A DNA stretch of 64,000 nucleotides, taken from positions 1 through 64,000 of the forward strand of contig LUGG01000056.1 of the NCBI GenBank assembly GCA_001683735.1, read 5' to 3'. Numbering within the stretch: position 1 is the first letter of the stretch; each line of letters begins with the position of its first letter. The notes beneath the pieces were generated by a model, which saw nothing but the letters and a program-made list of their open reading frames with translations, made no database searches and was not told the origin of the DNA. Shown here one piece after another: positions 10,520 through 23,100 of the stretch. Made by a program: the position numbers and the translations under genes. The stretch is from Grifola frondosa. Its lineage: Eukaryota; Basidiomycota; Agaricomycetes; Polyporales; Grifolaceae.

Positions 10520-13130
10520 GGACCGGCCTATGCATCGTCGTCGTGGAATGCTCGCCATCCGATGCAGTCACCGGGCGACTTGGGGTATTAGGTGCCCGAC
10601 TGCCACAGGGAACACATCGGTCCGCCCAGACCAATGACGTACCTCTGGTCGTCGACGTATCGAAATGGATGCGTCGATGACGAGAGCTACGTCATCGGGC
10701 TAGACCGGCCTGTTCGTCCTCGTCATCTTTTGCCCCGCACTCACTGTGAAAATGATGCTCATCGTCATTGGTCACCGGTAAGTCCCTGTTTTTAAAAATT
10801 GAAATTGAAATTAAACTCATAATTAAGTTACAGTATGGGCATCTATTCCCGCACAGCGCTCGTCGTCCCGCACTTGTGCTCACCGCCGTGCCCGCATGCT
10901 CCCTCGCTGCACCCGCACAGCGCGTTTCCCGTCTCACTCATGCCACCTGCCCTGCTACTGGTCTATGGCACCCACGCGCTCCTTCACCGCGCCCACGTAC
11001 GTGCGTTCACCGCGGCATCCACACCCATACCCCGTGTGCGACCCGCATACCTCGCCGATGGATATGCACGCGGACACACCGATGGACGACCCCGACGAAG
11101 CATGGTGTCACCCGATGCCACACCTAGTGCCGTGAGGGGGGAGTACACGTGGAAGGTTAAAGAGGCATAGCGGCAGGTATGTAAAGCACTTCCTTTATGC
11201 CCGCGCCCATTCAACATCCCTCGCCATGTCTTTCGTGCCCGCGCCCCTGTATCTGCCCTCGTGCTTGTGCAGCTTGTCCGCGCTTGTGCACCTTCTCGCC
11301 CGCCTCCTCTCATGCCCGTCGCTCGCGACCCAATATTCCTCTCACGCCTCGTGCCTCGCCATCAGATTCTTCCCTCCCCTCTGCACCTTTCTAGGGCCTT
11401 TCTACGGATGCTGAGAAGCTGAGGTACATTTATTGCTTGTTCCACGTCACCTCGAGATGACGCAGGTGCTGCAGCTCATCCATCCTGTTTCAGGTGGCGA
11501 CGCACTGCGTTCCGAGTGCTCTTCTTGTCCGTTGGGACCGAACCCTCCATTCTAATCATCCCAAAACTAGCTAGGACGGAGGCGCAGCATCGGTGCCCTG
11601 CTCGGCGCGACCAGCACTGCTCACCCTCGAGATCCGTGTCTGCATGCTAATAAACAATACGCAGGCCTAAGCATGCAGTCCTTGTCCTTTCTTCGACCAC
11701 ATATATAAAGCATGTGTCGAACATCCATTTTGCACTCCTCCACTTCTCACAAACAAACCAGAGCACATCCTCCTGCCATGGCTTATATCTCTGAACCGCT
11801 GCCTTGTCTTACTGTGTCCCTCACGCCCCACACCTGCCCGCGCTCGTTCCCCTCACCCTCGTCCTGCATTGCGCCTGTCGCGCTCGTGCTCCATGCTCAC
11901 CCGTGTTCCACACTATGCCCATCGCGTACACCTCTCATCCACGGTCGCATCTACGCCTCACGCCCACACCTGTGTCCATGCTCGTCGCTCGAGCACTTCT
12001 TCGCCAAGTCGAGCATACGAATGTCGCCCACTCGCATTTCCTCGCTGAGGCCTCCACCCAAGCGAGATGGAAAGACACCGCCGCACACAATGCCCGACCA
12101 CCTCTTGCCCACGATCCACGTGCACACACTGCATTCCTATGCCTACCCCATCATACATGCCTGCTCCCTGCTCTGTGCTGCCCCTCGCGACTCATGCCCA
12201 CGGCCATCTCTCACCAACGCCCATGCCCTGCGCGCTCTCAACGATAGCCTTCGCGTGAGCGCACACGAACAGCTGCAGCATCCCACGCAGCTACCTCATC
12301 TCCCCCGGGCACACAAGTGTGTGCTCTGGAGGAATGTGAGGACCTACGGCTGGCAGTCAGTACAGGCAGCGCAAGCGGAGACAGAGGGCATGGGCACAGA
12401 GCAGGGCCATGGGTGTGAGCGAGGTGCGGGCACAAAGGAGATGCACAAGGTACATGAGCTGCACTCTGGAAAGCTCATGGAGCTCGCACGCATCATCGCC
12501 GCCGCTCTCGTGTCAGTCCAACATGATCTTCTGCCTGCGTGGCTTGTGTCTGTCCCGCTCGCCCCTTATGGACACATACCACTGCAACGTCAGCCGAGAC
12601 GATGCCCACCAGTTGCCCGTGCATGAGTATTCCCCTCTCCTCACATGCAAACCATGGTAGACAACACATGCATCGCAACACGGACATCGAGTTTCCCATG
12701 CACAATGCTCAGGTGGAGGCGAAGGCGAAGAAGAAATTGGGCATGCTTGGGTTGTTCAGGTGGAAGCTGCATGTGGACGAGGTACGTCTGAGTGTGTGTT
12801 GTGCGAGATAGGCAGTGCTGACATGTTTGGCAGAATGTGCACATAGCATGGACATTGTCGTCGATGTCAAACCTTCAACATCACTGGCACTTTCTCCTCC
12901 ATGTGGCCGAAGTCCACGATGGAGGCATCTGGTGCTGACTCCTGACAGGGCGTGAAACTCCGGGGTATATTGCTCCCGCAGTCATCATATAACCTTCCCC
13001 CACAGTCCAGCATCCGCCCCCCAGATTGGAGCTGCACGGTGGGAGCAGGCTTGCGCGAGCCACGGCAGGGCCTGTCGGTGACAATGCACAGCTGCGAGAG
13101 CATCCTGCTCAAAGCACATGTGATCCAGGA
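10520..13130. other. GC-rich, C-skewed island without a credible gene
   Basis: The plus strand is strongly enriched in C and pyrimidines, with recurring words such as CCCGCGC, GCTCGTGC and CACACC, notably at 11,200-11,400 and 11,780-12,260. Open frames occur on several frames at once, the longest at 11712-12626 (304 codons), but their products are biased mixtures of Pro, His, Cys, Arg and Ser without domains. They look like by-products of composition. A promoter-like TATATATAAAG lies at about 11,700. Confidence 0.45.
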
Positions 13131-14182
13131 CAAAGAAAGTCAGTGGCTGAGTGAGATGGTGTTTTTGACCTGATCATTGTGCGGCTTGGTGAGGAATGCT
13201 GTATGTTGTTTATGTGTGCTGCATGGCTCATTCTGCTTTCATGCTCTTTTCGGGATAGCAGGATCCTTTGTTTCTTATTACTCATGGATAGCAGTCACGG
13301 CACACACACACTGCATAATTCTACCTCTGTACAAGGTTCCGCTCCTCTCATATACTAGCTAGAAATAATTTATTTGATGATACTTGTATATTTTCTTTCT
13401 GTTCACATTAAGTGAAACAAAAATCTTGATTAAGTGGTCAAACATATCAACAGAACCTGTATTTGCAAGAATGATTTTCTGTTTAGACTACATTGGGACC
13501 TGTATTTTTATTTATCTCTGGAGATTTCTTGGATGACAACAGCCTCCAAGCTTGGCCATAGTGACATATCTGTGACAGTTTCTGACATCTGTCTTCTTGC
13601 CACCAGAGCAAAGCAATGGCATGTCTTGTAATTAATAGTTCAGATGACGAGTTCACATGCTTCATACAAACAGATGCTCAATCTCCTGCCTTTTTGGGAT
13701 ATGTCAGATTTACAATCACATGTTTTTCTCCTTCCGCAACATATGTCATAGCATTACACTGACTTCCAAAAACATTGATCATATATCTTATGTCATGTTT
13801 TATCATCTGGAACATTTGTTTTGTGATTAGAGGCATGACAAAGATCACGTGCATCTGACATATGTTTTATCTCCGTATGTTTTTCTCAGCCACCCAATAA
13901 AAAAAGTAAGAACCTCACATACAAAATTTTCTAAGTGAGTAAGAACAGAGTTGTTACCTGGTTGTATTGGATCGTAACCCTAACCTAGAAATTTTGTTCC
14001 CACAGATACAAAATTTTCTATTGAAAAAATTTTCCCACGGCTTTTGCGATGAAAAGTGCATTACAAGATTTGGCTGTGGACCTCGCCTATAATAACGATT
14101 AATTCGTTCCTCATCAATCGTAACTGTGGCTGAAGAATGAAGACACAGTGGAGCAGTGAATAATGGAGATATGGCTCTGTAA
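13131..14182. other. AT-rich non-coding stretch
   Basis: Only short spurious frames. Positions 13875-13893 (gtatgtttttctcagccac) are similar to the inverted form of 10367-10388; otherwise nothing is recognised. Confidence 0.45.
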
Positions 14183-14330
14183 ATGTAACGCAATATAGGT
14201 AGGAAAGGGCGCAATAAGTGACCACAATGAAAAGTGAAAATACGAAAGAGAAAGAGACAAAATCATACAACTAACACTCCACCCTGATGAGACAACTCTC
14301 TATGTCGAAGCTCCCCCTCATCCCAATACT
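14183..14330 (-). repeat. Copia LTR, purine tract and pol-tail fragment
   Basis: Closely related to 2146-2290. Positions 14183-14276 correspond to the outer part of the 3' LTR (ending ...aactaaca), followed by the purine tract complement and the last few codons of pol. Both ends are truncated. It is a third trace of the same Copia family. Confidence 0.8.
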
Positions 14331-15050
14331 GATACATACATTGATTTTTTAAGTTTTAATTGAAAACCTTTAAGACATTTATTAAAATTCAAGTCTTTCT
14401 TCTATGTACAGCTCATTTTTGTGATAATGGTAGCAAACATTGTATATTTTCCATCTTTTACTATTTTCTTATAGTCCTTTAACTAGTTTATTATTTAAGA
14501 TGCAAATTAAAAATAGTCAAGCAATTAAAACTTTGATCAAACCATAAAGCTGAATTTTGAGTATAATATTAGTTAAAAAATTTTAAAGCATGAAATTATT
14601 TAGATGTATTTCTATTTATTTTATTTGTAATAAACACTATAATATATATGTAGATATAAAACAATTATCTTTACCAAGTAACTCAAAGGTTATCTGACTG
14701 GTAGAGTGATATATATATTTACTAGTTGGGAGAAAAAGTTATTGAGATAAGATAGGTGTATCAAGCATGATAATATTTTCACTTTTCTAATAAGGGCTTA
14801 GCCAAGTCTAGATTGTGATATCTATTATATAAAGAAGTAATATTGTGTGATACTTTTATTTGCGATGTTTTAAAATATAATACAAGTACACATTTAAAAG
14901 TATTAATAAATGCCTTAATTATTCTTCATGAACTGCTCTTCTAATCTCCTGCCCCGAGTCAAGGTAAATGCGGGCAAACAAGATGGAGCCAGTGCGAACG
15001 CAGCCGCGGTGGCTTGCGCCCACCGCAGCCCTGGTTTTTCATTGGAGAAT
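14331..15050. other. AT-rich stretch leading to the DIRS element
   Basis: Low-complexity AT-rich DNA to about 14,930. From 14,940 the base composition rises, and 15003-15030 contains a GC-rich hairpin (ccgcggtgg ... ccaccgcag). These bases may belong to the DIRS terminus, but no split direct repeat could be identified by eye. Confidence 0.35.
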
Positions 15051-15288
15051 CGCTATAAGTCTAAAGGGGTTTTTTTTTTTTTTTGTAAGGGAGAAGTATG
15101 GGGAGCGGGCGCGGCTGCGACAAAAGTGAAAGTTCGAGTGAAGATGAGAGTGAGACAAAAGTAAAAGAGATTGAGAGGTGAAGTAATAGAGATCAAGCAG
15201 TGTGATACAAGAGGAGAAAGAGGTGAGTAGGGTGAGGTGGGTAGGGCGAGAAAACGAAGCATGGTGAAGACAATGAGATAGCCATGCT

Positions 15289-16317
15289 CTAGGCCAGAGT
15301 GGCTGTGGTGTGCCATGGGCCGTCATGCAGTGCGCGGTCTCCGAACAACAACACATTGAGGAGCATGGGGTGTTTACGAATGTAGCCTTGCCATGCTTCT
15401 GAAGTCCATCGGCTGAGCGCCTGGATTGTGGTGGGTGGCACGCCTGCTTCGGCAAGGGAGGTGGCACCACCTGATCTTAAAGAGTGGCCGGAAATGTTTG
15501 CGGAGATGGGGAAAAATGTGCGCAAACGGGCGGTGAACCATGAACGCATGGGTACACAGCCATTCTCGCGCAGCCATAGCTTGGGTCAATATGGGAAAGA
15601 ATTGTCACGAGTGGAGAGGTAACGACGGAATGCGGCGAGAGGGTCGGGAGAGTCAGTGACAGCTTGCACGACTACATGGTTCCCCTCAAAGAAAGTGTCG
15701 GCTTTATGAGAGGGGAGTAAGAAGGTGAAGTCTGAGTGATGTAGCTGCATATGATGACGGAGGGTGACTTTCTTGAATTGGCAATGGGCGATCGCATCTG
15801 GCCACACAAGCTCCCCCAGGCACAGTAGAGCGTGGAACCCAGTGAGTAATTGGGCAATGAAGAGACAGTCGTCATGCAAGTGGGATGCATGCAGCGAGGT
15901 GCAGACGCGGACGAGGTCAGTTTTGGTGAGGGCGCACTTGCGATGGATAGGTTTGCTGTGTAACCTCTTGCAGCCTTTGAGACAGTGGGCGATGAGCTAC
16001 GAGGATTGGATACAATGCACGTCAGGGAAGTGCTCCTCCAGTTTGGAGCAGATCCCCGATAGGTATGAGTCGACCGATCGCGGCTCGATGTGCGCCGACA
16101 TGTAGACGACGAAGAAACTGAATGTATCTTCAGTTGGGAGGATGGGGCGGTCATGGAGGTGACAAAATGTGAGGTAAGAATTGAGCGTGGAAGAATATGT
16201 AGTCTTGGTAGTTTTGTCAAGTGCATGGCCGAGGGCCACGGAACGCTCATGGATGAGGCGTTCGAGGGGCCACGGCTCACGCAAGGGCTGCCGTGGTCGA
16301 TGGGGAGGTATGTTCAT
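15289..16317 (-). pseudogene. DIRS tyrosine recombinase with two stops and a lost catalytic Arg
   Basis: One frame from ATG 16317 to the stop at 15289 (about 343 codons) is interrupted by a TAG at about 15997 and a TGA at about 15586. The N-terminal SAM-like part (KTTYSSTLNSYLTFCHLHDR) is followed by the catalytic part. The box II motif GHSLRSGGATSLAEAG supplies the H-x-x-R pair, and SRWTSEAWQGYIR supplies the Trp and the nucleophilic Tyr. At the box I position, where relatives have LLRLGEL, this copy has LLCLGEL, an Arg-to-Cys change compatible with one C-to-T mutation. The start overlaps the preceding ORF by the four bases ATGA. Confidence 0.8.
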
Positions 16318-18310
16318 TGCGAAAGTACCCCCAGCGTGTCTCGAGGGGGTATGAAGGTAAATAATTGAATGCCAGGGGCGAGCTGTTGCGCTTTATCGAG
16401 CTCTCCACGGGAGAGGGCATCTGCCACGGTGTTGTGTGCACCGGGAATGTGATCCACATGGACCTGTAAATGGTCGTGGATCATCACGTTCACGGAAGAC
16501 ATGAGAGTGGGATTGTATGGTGGGGAGGCACGCAGCGTGTTGAAAATATGCACGGCATTGGTGTTATCAGAAAGCACAGCCAGTCTTTCGACATTCCGGT
16601 TTGCAGTATGCCAGGCAGAGACTCTGTGGATTGCAGAACAGATGGCAAGGGCTTCGAAGAAGAAGATGGTGTCGGTTGGGGCATTGCAAGGGAGAGAGAT
16701 GTGGAAACCGAAATTCAGCCAAGGAAAGAAAAGTCTGAGGCCGGTGCCAGAGGCATCAACAAGCGCAAATTCGTCACGGTGGGCACCTTGGACGAGATCT
16801 GTGGGTCCCCACTCTAGCGCGGAAAGCAAATGTACTCCATCGGAGGCCTCAACGTGATCAGCGATCCAGGTGAGTTTGCGCGTTATACTAGTGTTGAGGT
16901 ATATCCCAGCATGGCGGTTTTCTTTTTGGGCCATTTTAGCATACAGGTTGCAAAGGCCGGGTTTGAGGAGGGGATATACGTTGAATGCCCAGTTTACATA
17001 CCCTGCAAGACTCTGGAATTCAGTGAGGGAGCGCTGCCTGTGAGCAGGCGGTGCTCATCAAAATTCTCGGAGTGCATTGATGAGTTTGGTGTGACTCTCG
17101 ATAGGCAGGGTGATGGTCATCGCATTAGGATTGACCTCAAAACTGATGATGGTGAGGACCTCGCCATATTCCTGCTTTCGACGCTCATGCGGTAGCCCGA
17201 CTTCATCCCAGAGAAGAAGTAGCCGGACTTGCTTGGCTGGTAGGTATGCGGCATATGGTTGATAGAAGAGAACAAGACCTTCCTCCTCAAAGCCGAAATC
17301 GTCATCCACATAGTTGAGGTGGTCAATCTCGCGGACGACAACGGCAATCCATACGATAAGACACATCACTGCACAAAAGATGTGCTGCGCTCCGTGGGAA
17401 CCAAATAAGTTGCATCGATCGACATGCCGCTGTCCGTCGATTGCCGTGATTTGCTTTATCTGCCAGAAAATGGACATTGGCAAGCGATGGTAAGCCTGTG
17501 ATATGTCTGATTTCCACATGACGAGGCACTTTGCTCCATGCTGATGCCGATATCGTCTGAGAGCTTCGCCTAGCGCAAGGATACCATCCAAGATTACTCC
17601 TTTGATTGATTCCGGTGAGATGAGGTCGTTCAGTGCATATGGCCCGGTGCTGTGATTGTTGACGAGATGCAGTTTGTCCGACCTGGGTTTGGGGACGGCA
17701 TGAATAGGCATGCACACCATGCCTGGTAGGAGGTTAGTCCCAAAACTTTCAGAATATCTCCCCAAGCTGATCTCTTCGTCTCGCTGTGCTCTCAGAAATT
17801 TTGCAGCCTCCTCGTCACTTGGCGGTGGGCGGTCCTCATCCCATATGGCAGGGTGGTTAGCACGCGAGACAGCCCATGGCCAGAAACCTTCGTGCAACCC
17901 TCGCATGACAGACACAATGAATGGCGGGTTTGGATGATCCCGAAGAAGCTCTTCCAAATGGTCAACATTTATCGTCATGATGATTTTGAAGAGGTGAGCA
18001 TGAGACAAGAGGGTGGCATTAACGACGGGGTCTGTGCGCACGTCCACTGGTACATCTGGTAAAGGCGCTTGGGTGATAGATGCATCGGCGGTAGTGATAA
18101 TCCGTTGATCATCAGTGGTCCATACCATTCCTCGCAGATACTTGGGTCGGCACACGTCCACAAACTCACTTGGCAGGAACCTTTGTGCATTGGCTTTCTG
18201 TATGCCCAATCCCGCCGCATGATGCACACACGTGCCGATAGCGACATGCCGAAGCTGGGATCGGACAATTTCCTGCATTCCAACGTCAACATGGTTCTTT
18301 TTGGCGACGC
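16314..18310 (-). pseudogene. DIRS reverse transcriptase-RNase H with tandem stops
   Basis: A single frame from about 18310 to 16314 encodes the reverse transcriptase with LPGMVCMPIHAVPKP, WKSDISQAYHRLP and the catalytic YVDD (17312-17301). It then meets TGA TGA at about 17060. The same frame resumes with SLTEFQSLAGYVNWAFNVYP, the connection typical of DIRS polymerases, followed by RNase H (FFEALAICSAI, LSDNTNAVHIFN, HIPGAHNTVADALSRGE). The open frame upstream to 18800 is the antiphase shadow of gag. The ORF ends in ...CAATGA, whose ATGA is the start of the recombinase ORF. Confidence 0.8.
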
Positions 18311-19326
18311 GTGGATGATCCTCCATTTCCTGCAGACGTTCTTTTCTCTTCTTGATAAACGTTCGCACCGGAGGAATCGAGGAACTGCATTTTGAGGTCT
18401 GCGAATTCCACAAAATTGGTGAGGAGCAGATCTTTTCGTAGGCCAGCTCGCTTTCGTATGGCTCGGTCGAAATCCAGGATTCGGTAATGGAGCGGTTGCA
18501 CGAGTGCACCGAAGATGCCGGTGATGTAGTCACCATACGAGGTAAGCTCTCTTCGTCGGTGAGGGAAAGCATAGCTGATTGCTGGCACTGCTTTGTTCCA
18601 GGCATATACCCAATCCCCAAAGGTGAGTACCTTCTTTGTGGGTATGATAGCTCGGTAGGAGAGCTCGATCTCGCCGACTTTCTCAATGTGCTTTTCATCG
18701 AGTCCCGCAGAGTATCTTCCAGCAAATACGTGGTCAAGGTCGATGGCACGTCCCGCAAGGACATTGATCCACTCAGCGTCGGGGAACTCAGGCACTCCAA
18801 AAGAGGTAAGCAAATCTGATTTCACAGCTTTCGGGTCGATGGCATACTCTTTGAGGAGTTGTACAGTTTCCTTGAGCTCTGGACGTGCAGTGAGGCCGCC
18901 GAGGAAGTCGGTGGCAGCCCAAGCGAATTTACCGGGATCAACTCGCCGACGCTTTGCGGGCTGTTCTTCGGGCTCGGAGGAGGACTCCCTAGACCGAGAC
19001 GACTGAGGAGGCTGCGCCGATGCGGGTCGGGCTGAGGTTTTCGATCCCCGCACTGAGCGGATTGAGTTAGGTTCGTCTCCTGATTCTCGCTCCGCGTCAG
19101 CCTCTTGTAACATGTTGAGATAGGTTTGGAGAGTCGAGTCAGCATCTGCGGTGGAGAGCTGGGTTGCATCCTCGAAGAGCTCTCAGCTGAGCTGATAGAT
19201 AGCATGCGACTTGGAGAAATGCTGCTTGTGGTACCCTCTGACAATGTCAACGCATCGTGCGATAACTTCGGCAGTGTTTCCCGACTCTTGCGTGCCCATT
19301 TGCGTGTGGGTAGCAGCATCACTCAT
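18286..19326 (-). pseudogene. DIRS gag-like protein with one internal stop
   Basis: Begins at ATG 19326 (MSDAATHTQMGTQESG), runs about 346 codons to 18286 and has one TGA at 19185-19183. The C-terminal two thirds, beginning RRRVDPGKFAWA and including GVPEFPDAEWINVLAGRAI, DLDHVFAGRYS and FPHRRRELTSYGDYI, match the repeated hypothetical proteins that accompany tyrosine-recombinase retroelements in Agaricomycetes. It overlaps the RT ORF in a different frame, so a shifted or re-initiated translation is expected. Confidence 0.7.
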
Positions 19327-19476
19327 GACCCCCGCATACAATTGTGTGATTCGAGAGATGGGAGTGATTTATTTAACGACAATAGTGATGCAAAGATGAT
19401 AAATTGTATGCCTATTGAACATGAGGCATAAAAAATCAGAAAAGAAAGGCGGAGCGTCGGGAGACGAATGAAATCG

Positions 19477-19554
19477 CTTACCTGGCGAGCACGAAGGTGT
19501 GATGGTCAGAAAGAAAGGCTGCGACCCCTTACTTTCTGCTGCTCGCCAGGTAAG
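19477..19554. repeat. Perfect 15-bp inverted repeat upstream of DIRS gag
   Basis: CTTACCTGGCGAGCA (19477-19491) and its exact complement (19540-19554) enclose 48 bases. The loop contains a second complementary pair (agaaag and ctttct), which would extend the stem. It lies about 150 bp upstream of the gag start and inside the presumed 5' untranslated region or terminus. Confidence 0.7.
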
Positions 19555-19768
19555 GAGCTCCCGTCTGCGGAAGAAGGGGAATACAGCAATGTGCACGTGA
19601 TGTTGCGGGCCCACTATGGAGTGAGATGGTGGCATCGATTAGACTTGCGTAAATCAACCTTTAAACTCAATTAAAAAGTATTCAGATAGACACTTTGATA
19701 GAATTTAAAAAAAACTAAGATTAATAGTGATTTGTCCATATTTGCAGAAAGAAAAGTAATGTCTTGAT

Positions 19769-20132
19769 TAGTGTTGTCACGAATTAGTCACACCTGTTTC
19801 AGCTTTTTATATAGTTTTGCAGATGATGACATGATTTAAATTGAAATTAATAGCTAAGATGTACATGTATTGGAATGTAACACAACCATTTGCATAATTG
19901 TTTTTGATATGTTTCAATTTCAGTTATATAATTTAGCTGACCAAAAGTTGGACTTTGCAATCGGCTTTCTGAATATATCTCCATTAATACAAGGCACAAT
20001 AATTTGCACTTTGCCATGCTTATGCTGCTGTATCTAGGCTACAAAATGAAGGCAAGATCACTTTGATATCTAAAAACTACACAGGTTATAAGTCATATAT
20101 CATTTAGGCCTGACTTAGCTACAGCAACACTA
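19769..20132 (+). mobile_element. TA-flanked MITE, copy 2
   Basis: A 360-bp copy in the same orientation as copy 1, ends GTGTTGTCACGAATTAGTCA and TGACTTAGCTACAGCAACAC, flanked by TA on both sides. It has several small indels relative to copy 1, for example a shorter segment after 'cagctttttat'. It has no coding capacity. Confidence 0.85.
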
Positions 20133-23100
20133 GCCTTGATGATAAGCAAGATTTCATGCAAAAGCTTATATAGAGTTTCTGCGAAAATGTCACAATTAAA
20201 AAAAATGAATATATATAATTTATAATTGACAGATACACTATCAAAATCGAAGCTTACCATTTTGAGTGTGATGTTACTATAAAATATGATTAAACATAAA
20301 TTTTTATTTATTATATTATTTTAACACTTTTTTGAGAAAGAAATATAAAGAGAGTACAGGATATAGTATATTTAAGAGAACAACTACTTACCACATAAAT
20401 GTTACTACAGGGTTTACAAGGATCATAGCTAATACAAAATCATCCAAGTTTATCAGCACTTTAGAGATAACAATAAAGATGAACCATTTTATATAATGAG
20501 GTTTCAAATTTCAACTAAAAGCTAGTTATTGTAAACTATTCAATATAAACAAACATAGATATGGATTATAAAGTTTTCAAATCGAGTATACACTTAAAGT
20601 AAAGACTAATATGACACTATAGTAAAATGTGAAAGCTTAATTATATCTGATCAATTATTATCTGAGGAAAGAGATAGTAATACTGGTCACTCACATAATC
20701 AACCTTACATAAAAGCTTATTAACATGATTCAAACGATAAGATATTCCTACATGAAGTTAAACCATACCTCCTAAGATACTTTGAGATGTTTTATCTTCA
20801 TTTTACATAGACCAGTATGTAAAGTGTGCAGAGTGTGTCCATATCAATCATGTGATAAACTATCAGTGATGTTTAAATAATTAGTTTAGCACTTTACAAA
20901 GATAGACATATTATCAGAAGGATAAAAGAATATAAATATAATATTTTAGTATAAATAAGACTCAAATAATAATAAAATTAATATTTAATCATTTTTCTTA
21001 TCAATTATACCTGCCATATAGAGTAATAACCTGTAAAACCAGTTTTAATGGTAGAAACCTCAGCTTGAATCTTGAAATATACTATGTTTCAAAAAAAATT
21101 GTATAGGCAAAATTAAAAAAACAATCTTGATCAAGCTTTTATGCTTTCATGTTTATCTCAGTCTTAATAATCTGAAACTCTATTGTGTACTTGAGTTACA
21201 CCTGCTATGGTGTGAGACACTTAGTCCACCAGTTTTGAACAAGTTTCCTGTAGCCTTCAAATTTTAGCAAAATCTTTATCCCTTTAGTAAACTTACTCTA
21301 AATGAGGTGGGAACAATCCTACTAGATGGATTTGTCTGACTCTCAAAACTGAAGAAGGTGGATAAACTCAAGTTGGCCAAATTATGTAAATTTGAGTCTA
21401 TTGGGTGCGTGAATGACTTAGCAGATTGCTTCTGTCTCTCAAGGTCATGCATCACAAATGCCCACATCATATTGGCACATTTTCTGAAGAAGATATATCA
21501 GTATGTAGCATCACACACTGCTCATCAAGCACATGTATGTCTCTCTCAGTGTCGCATTATGCTGTTCCTTCTTGTGGACCTTCTGCTTATTTTGGTGGTG
21601 CGTCCTGTTGGAATTGCCTGCATAGCCAAAATGATGATTGCATTCTGGCTTTTTTCAGTCCTTTGAGGTGATTGTACACTGGCTAATGATCTTGTATGCT
21701 GTTAGCTGATTGAGAATGTGCACTTCATTTTTCATCTCTTTTTGAGGCTCTCAACAAGGTCCTTCCCCTTCAGCTCTTCAAGTTTCAGGTCTGTCCGAGC
21801 TCAAGTTCCACTCACTGTCACTACTGACTGGCAGTACATTGTTGACATCTTTCTGCCATGCACATTCTTTGTCATTACTGGCAGTTGTGAGATCAACTAT
21901 CATGGTATCAGGAGGTGTGGGAGCACAGTTATCTTCTTTAAGGTCCTTGCTGAAGATTGTGAGGTTGATGACCACAGATATGGTGGAATTGTTATTTTCA
22001 CCAGACTTGATTGCTACTTTTTTTCAAGCTCTTCCTGCTCAAGCACATGTGGCAGCAGATTTTTTGTGCTGTGGTGCCATGAATAGTAGTAGCTAAATGT
22101 TGCGTTGAAATTTAGAACATTTATTATTGCTACTATTAGTGATTGCTACTCTCGCCATCATCCCAAATACAGAAGATATTGCAATGCAGGTGCTTCTATG
22201 TTACATGGGCGCTTCTGGTTTTTTTTTCGACAGCTAATTTGGCCACTGTTTAAAACTAGTGGTGACTAAGCATCCTGCACTATACATGCAATTCTGTCTA
22301 GGCCCTAATCAGATCCATAACTATTTTTCATGCAGCAGCAGATGAACAAATAAAGTTGGACTATGCTCTGTAAAACTAAGTATTATTTCAAAATTCAAGC
22401 TAAAGAACCAATTGAGGAAGTGGTACTGTTTGAGGTTTAATTGAGATAAGCATATCACATGATTTGCCACAGAAAACAATTGAAAGTGGTGAAATAAGCT
22501 CAGAGTGTCTAAATTATATCTTTCCCAGGGGGAAAAAACATGCAGAAAAATCAAACTCATGATCTTAGCAAAGGTGACAAAATATTATATGTTTCTGATT
22601 ATCTCTGTCCTCATGCAGTAGACCACTACTCTTTAATGAGCTATATCTTCTTCATTTACTTTTTCATCATGTCTTCTTTTTTCAGCCACAATTTGTGTCA
22701 TCTTTTTATTTACTTCTACTTATATTTTGCTTTATAACATATTAAAAATTCATCCTTTGCTGTTCTTTTTAGTAGCTAAACATGAATTTTTAAATGAATA
22801 GTATATTAATATCATGTCCTTATTAGCTTAATATAATCTTCAATGTCTTTTTTTTAGCTCAAATATGGATAGCTTTTGCAAAATAGAAGAGAAAAAAATT
22901 AGAGATGGTATCATATAAATAATAAGATTTTTTAAAAGTATATAAGATACATTTATATCAATGTTATACTTTTCTTCATGAGTTTGACATGTCTTTCAGC
23001 TATTACAACTTTATTCTTCCTAGTCTTCTAAAGCAGAAGCCTTTTAAGCATGTAAAGGATATATGAACCAAGTTTAGACTCTCTATTGCAGTCCTCAATA

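Larger units (their letters stand above)
15051..19560 (-). mobile_element. Degenerate DIRS-type retrotransposon (tyrosine recombinase)
   Basis: On the minus strand the order is gag, reverse transcriptase, RNase H, tyrosine recombinase, with no DDE integrase or aspartic protease seen. This is the defining organisation of the DIRS order (DIRS/Ngaro-like elements are common in basidiomycetes). An A-tract lies downstream of the recombinase (minus strand of 15068-15085), and a 15-bp inverted repeat lies upstream of gag (19477-19554). Gag, RT-RNase H and recombinase each keep one continuous frame and are interrupted only by a few stop codons, so decay is fairly recent. The termini were not resolved. 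Confidence 0.85.

Noticed and set aside
11712..12626. 304-codon open frame
   Set aside because: Product is a composition-driven mixture of Pro, His, Cys and Ser in a C-skewed island, with competing frames of similar quality; listed only as part of the island.
18310..18800. N-terminal extension of the DIRS reverse transcriptase frame
   Set aside because: In this overlap the gag frame has the recognisable protein sequence; the RT-frame extension is its shadow.
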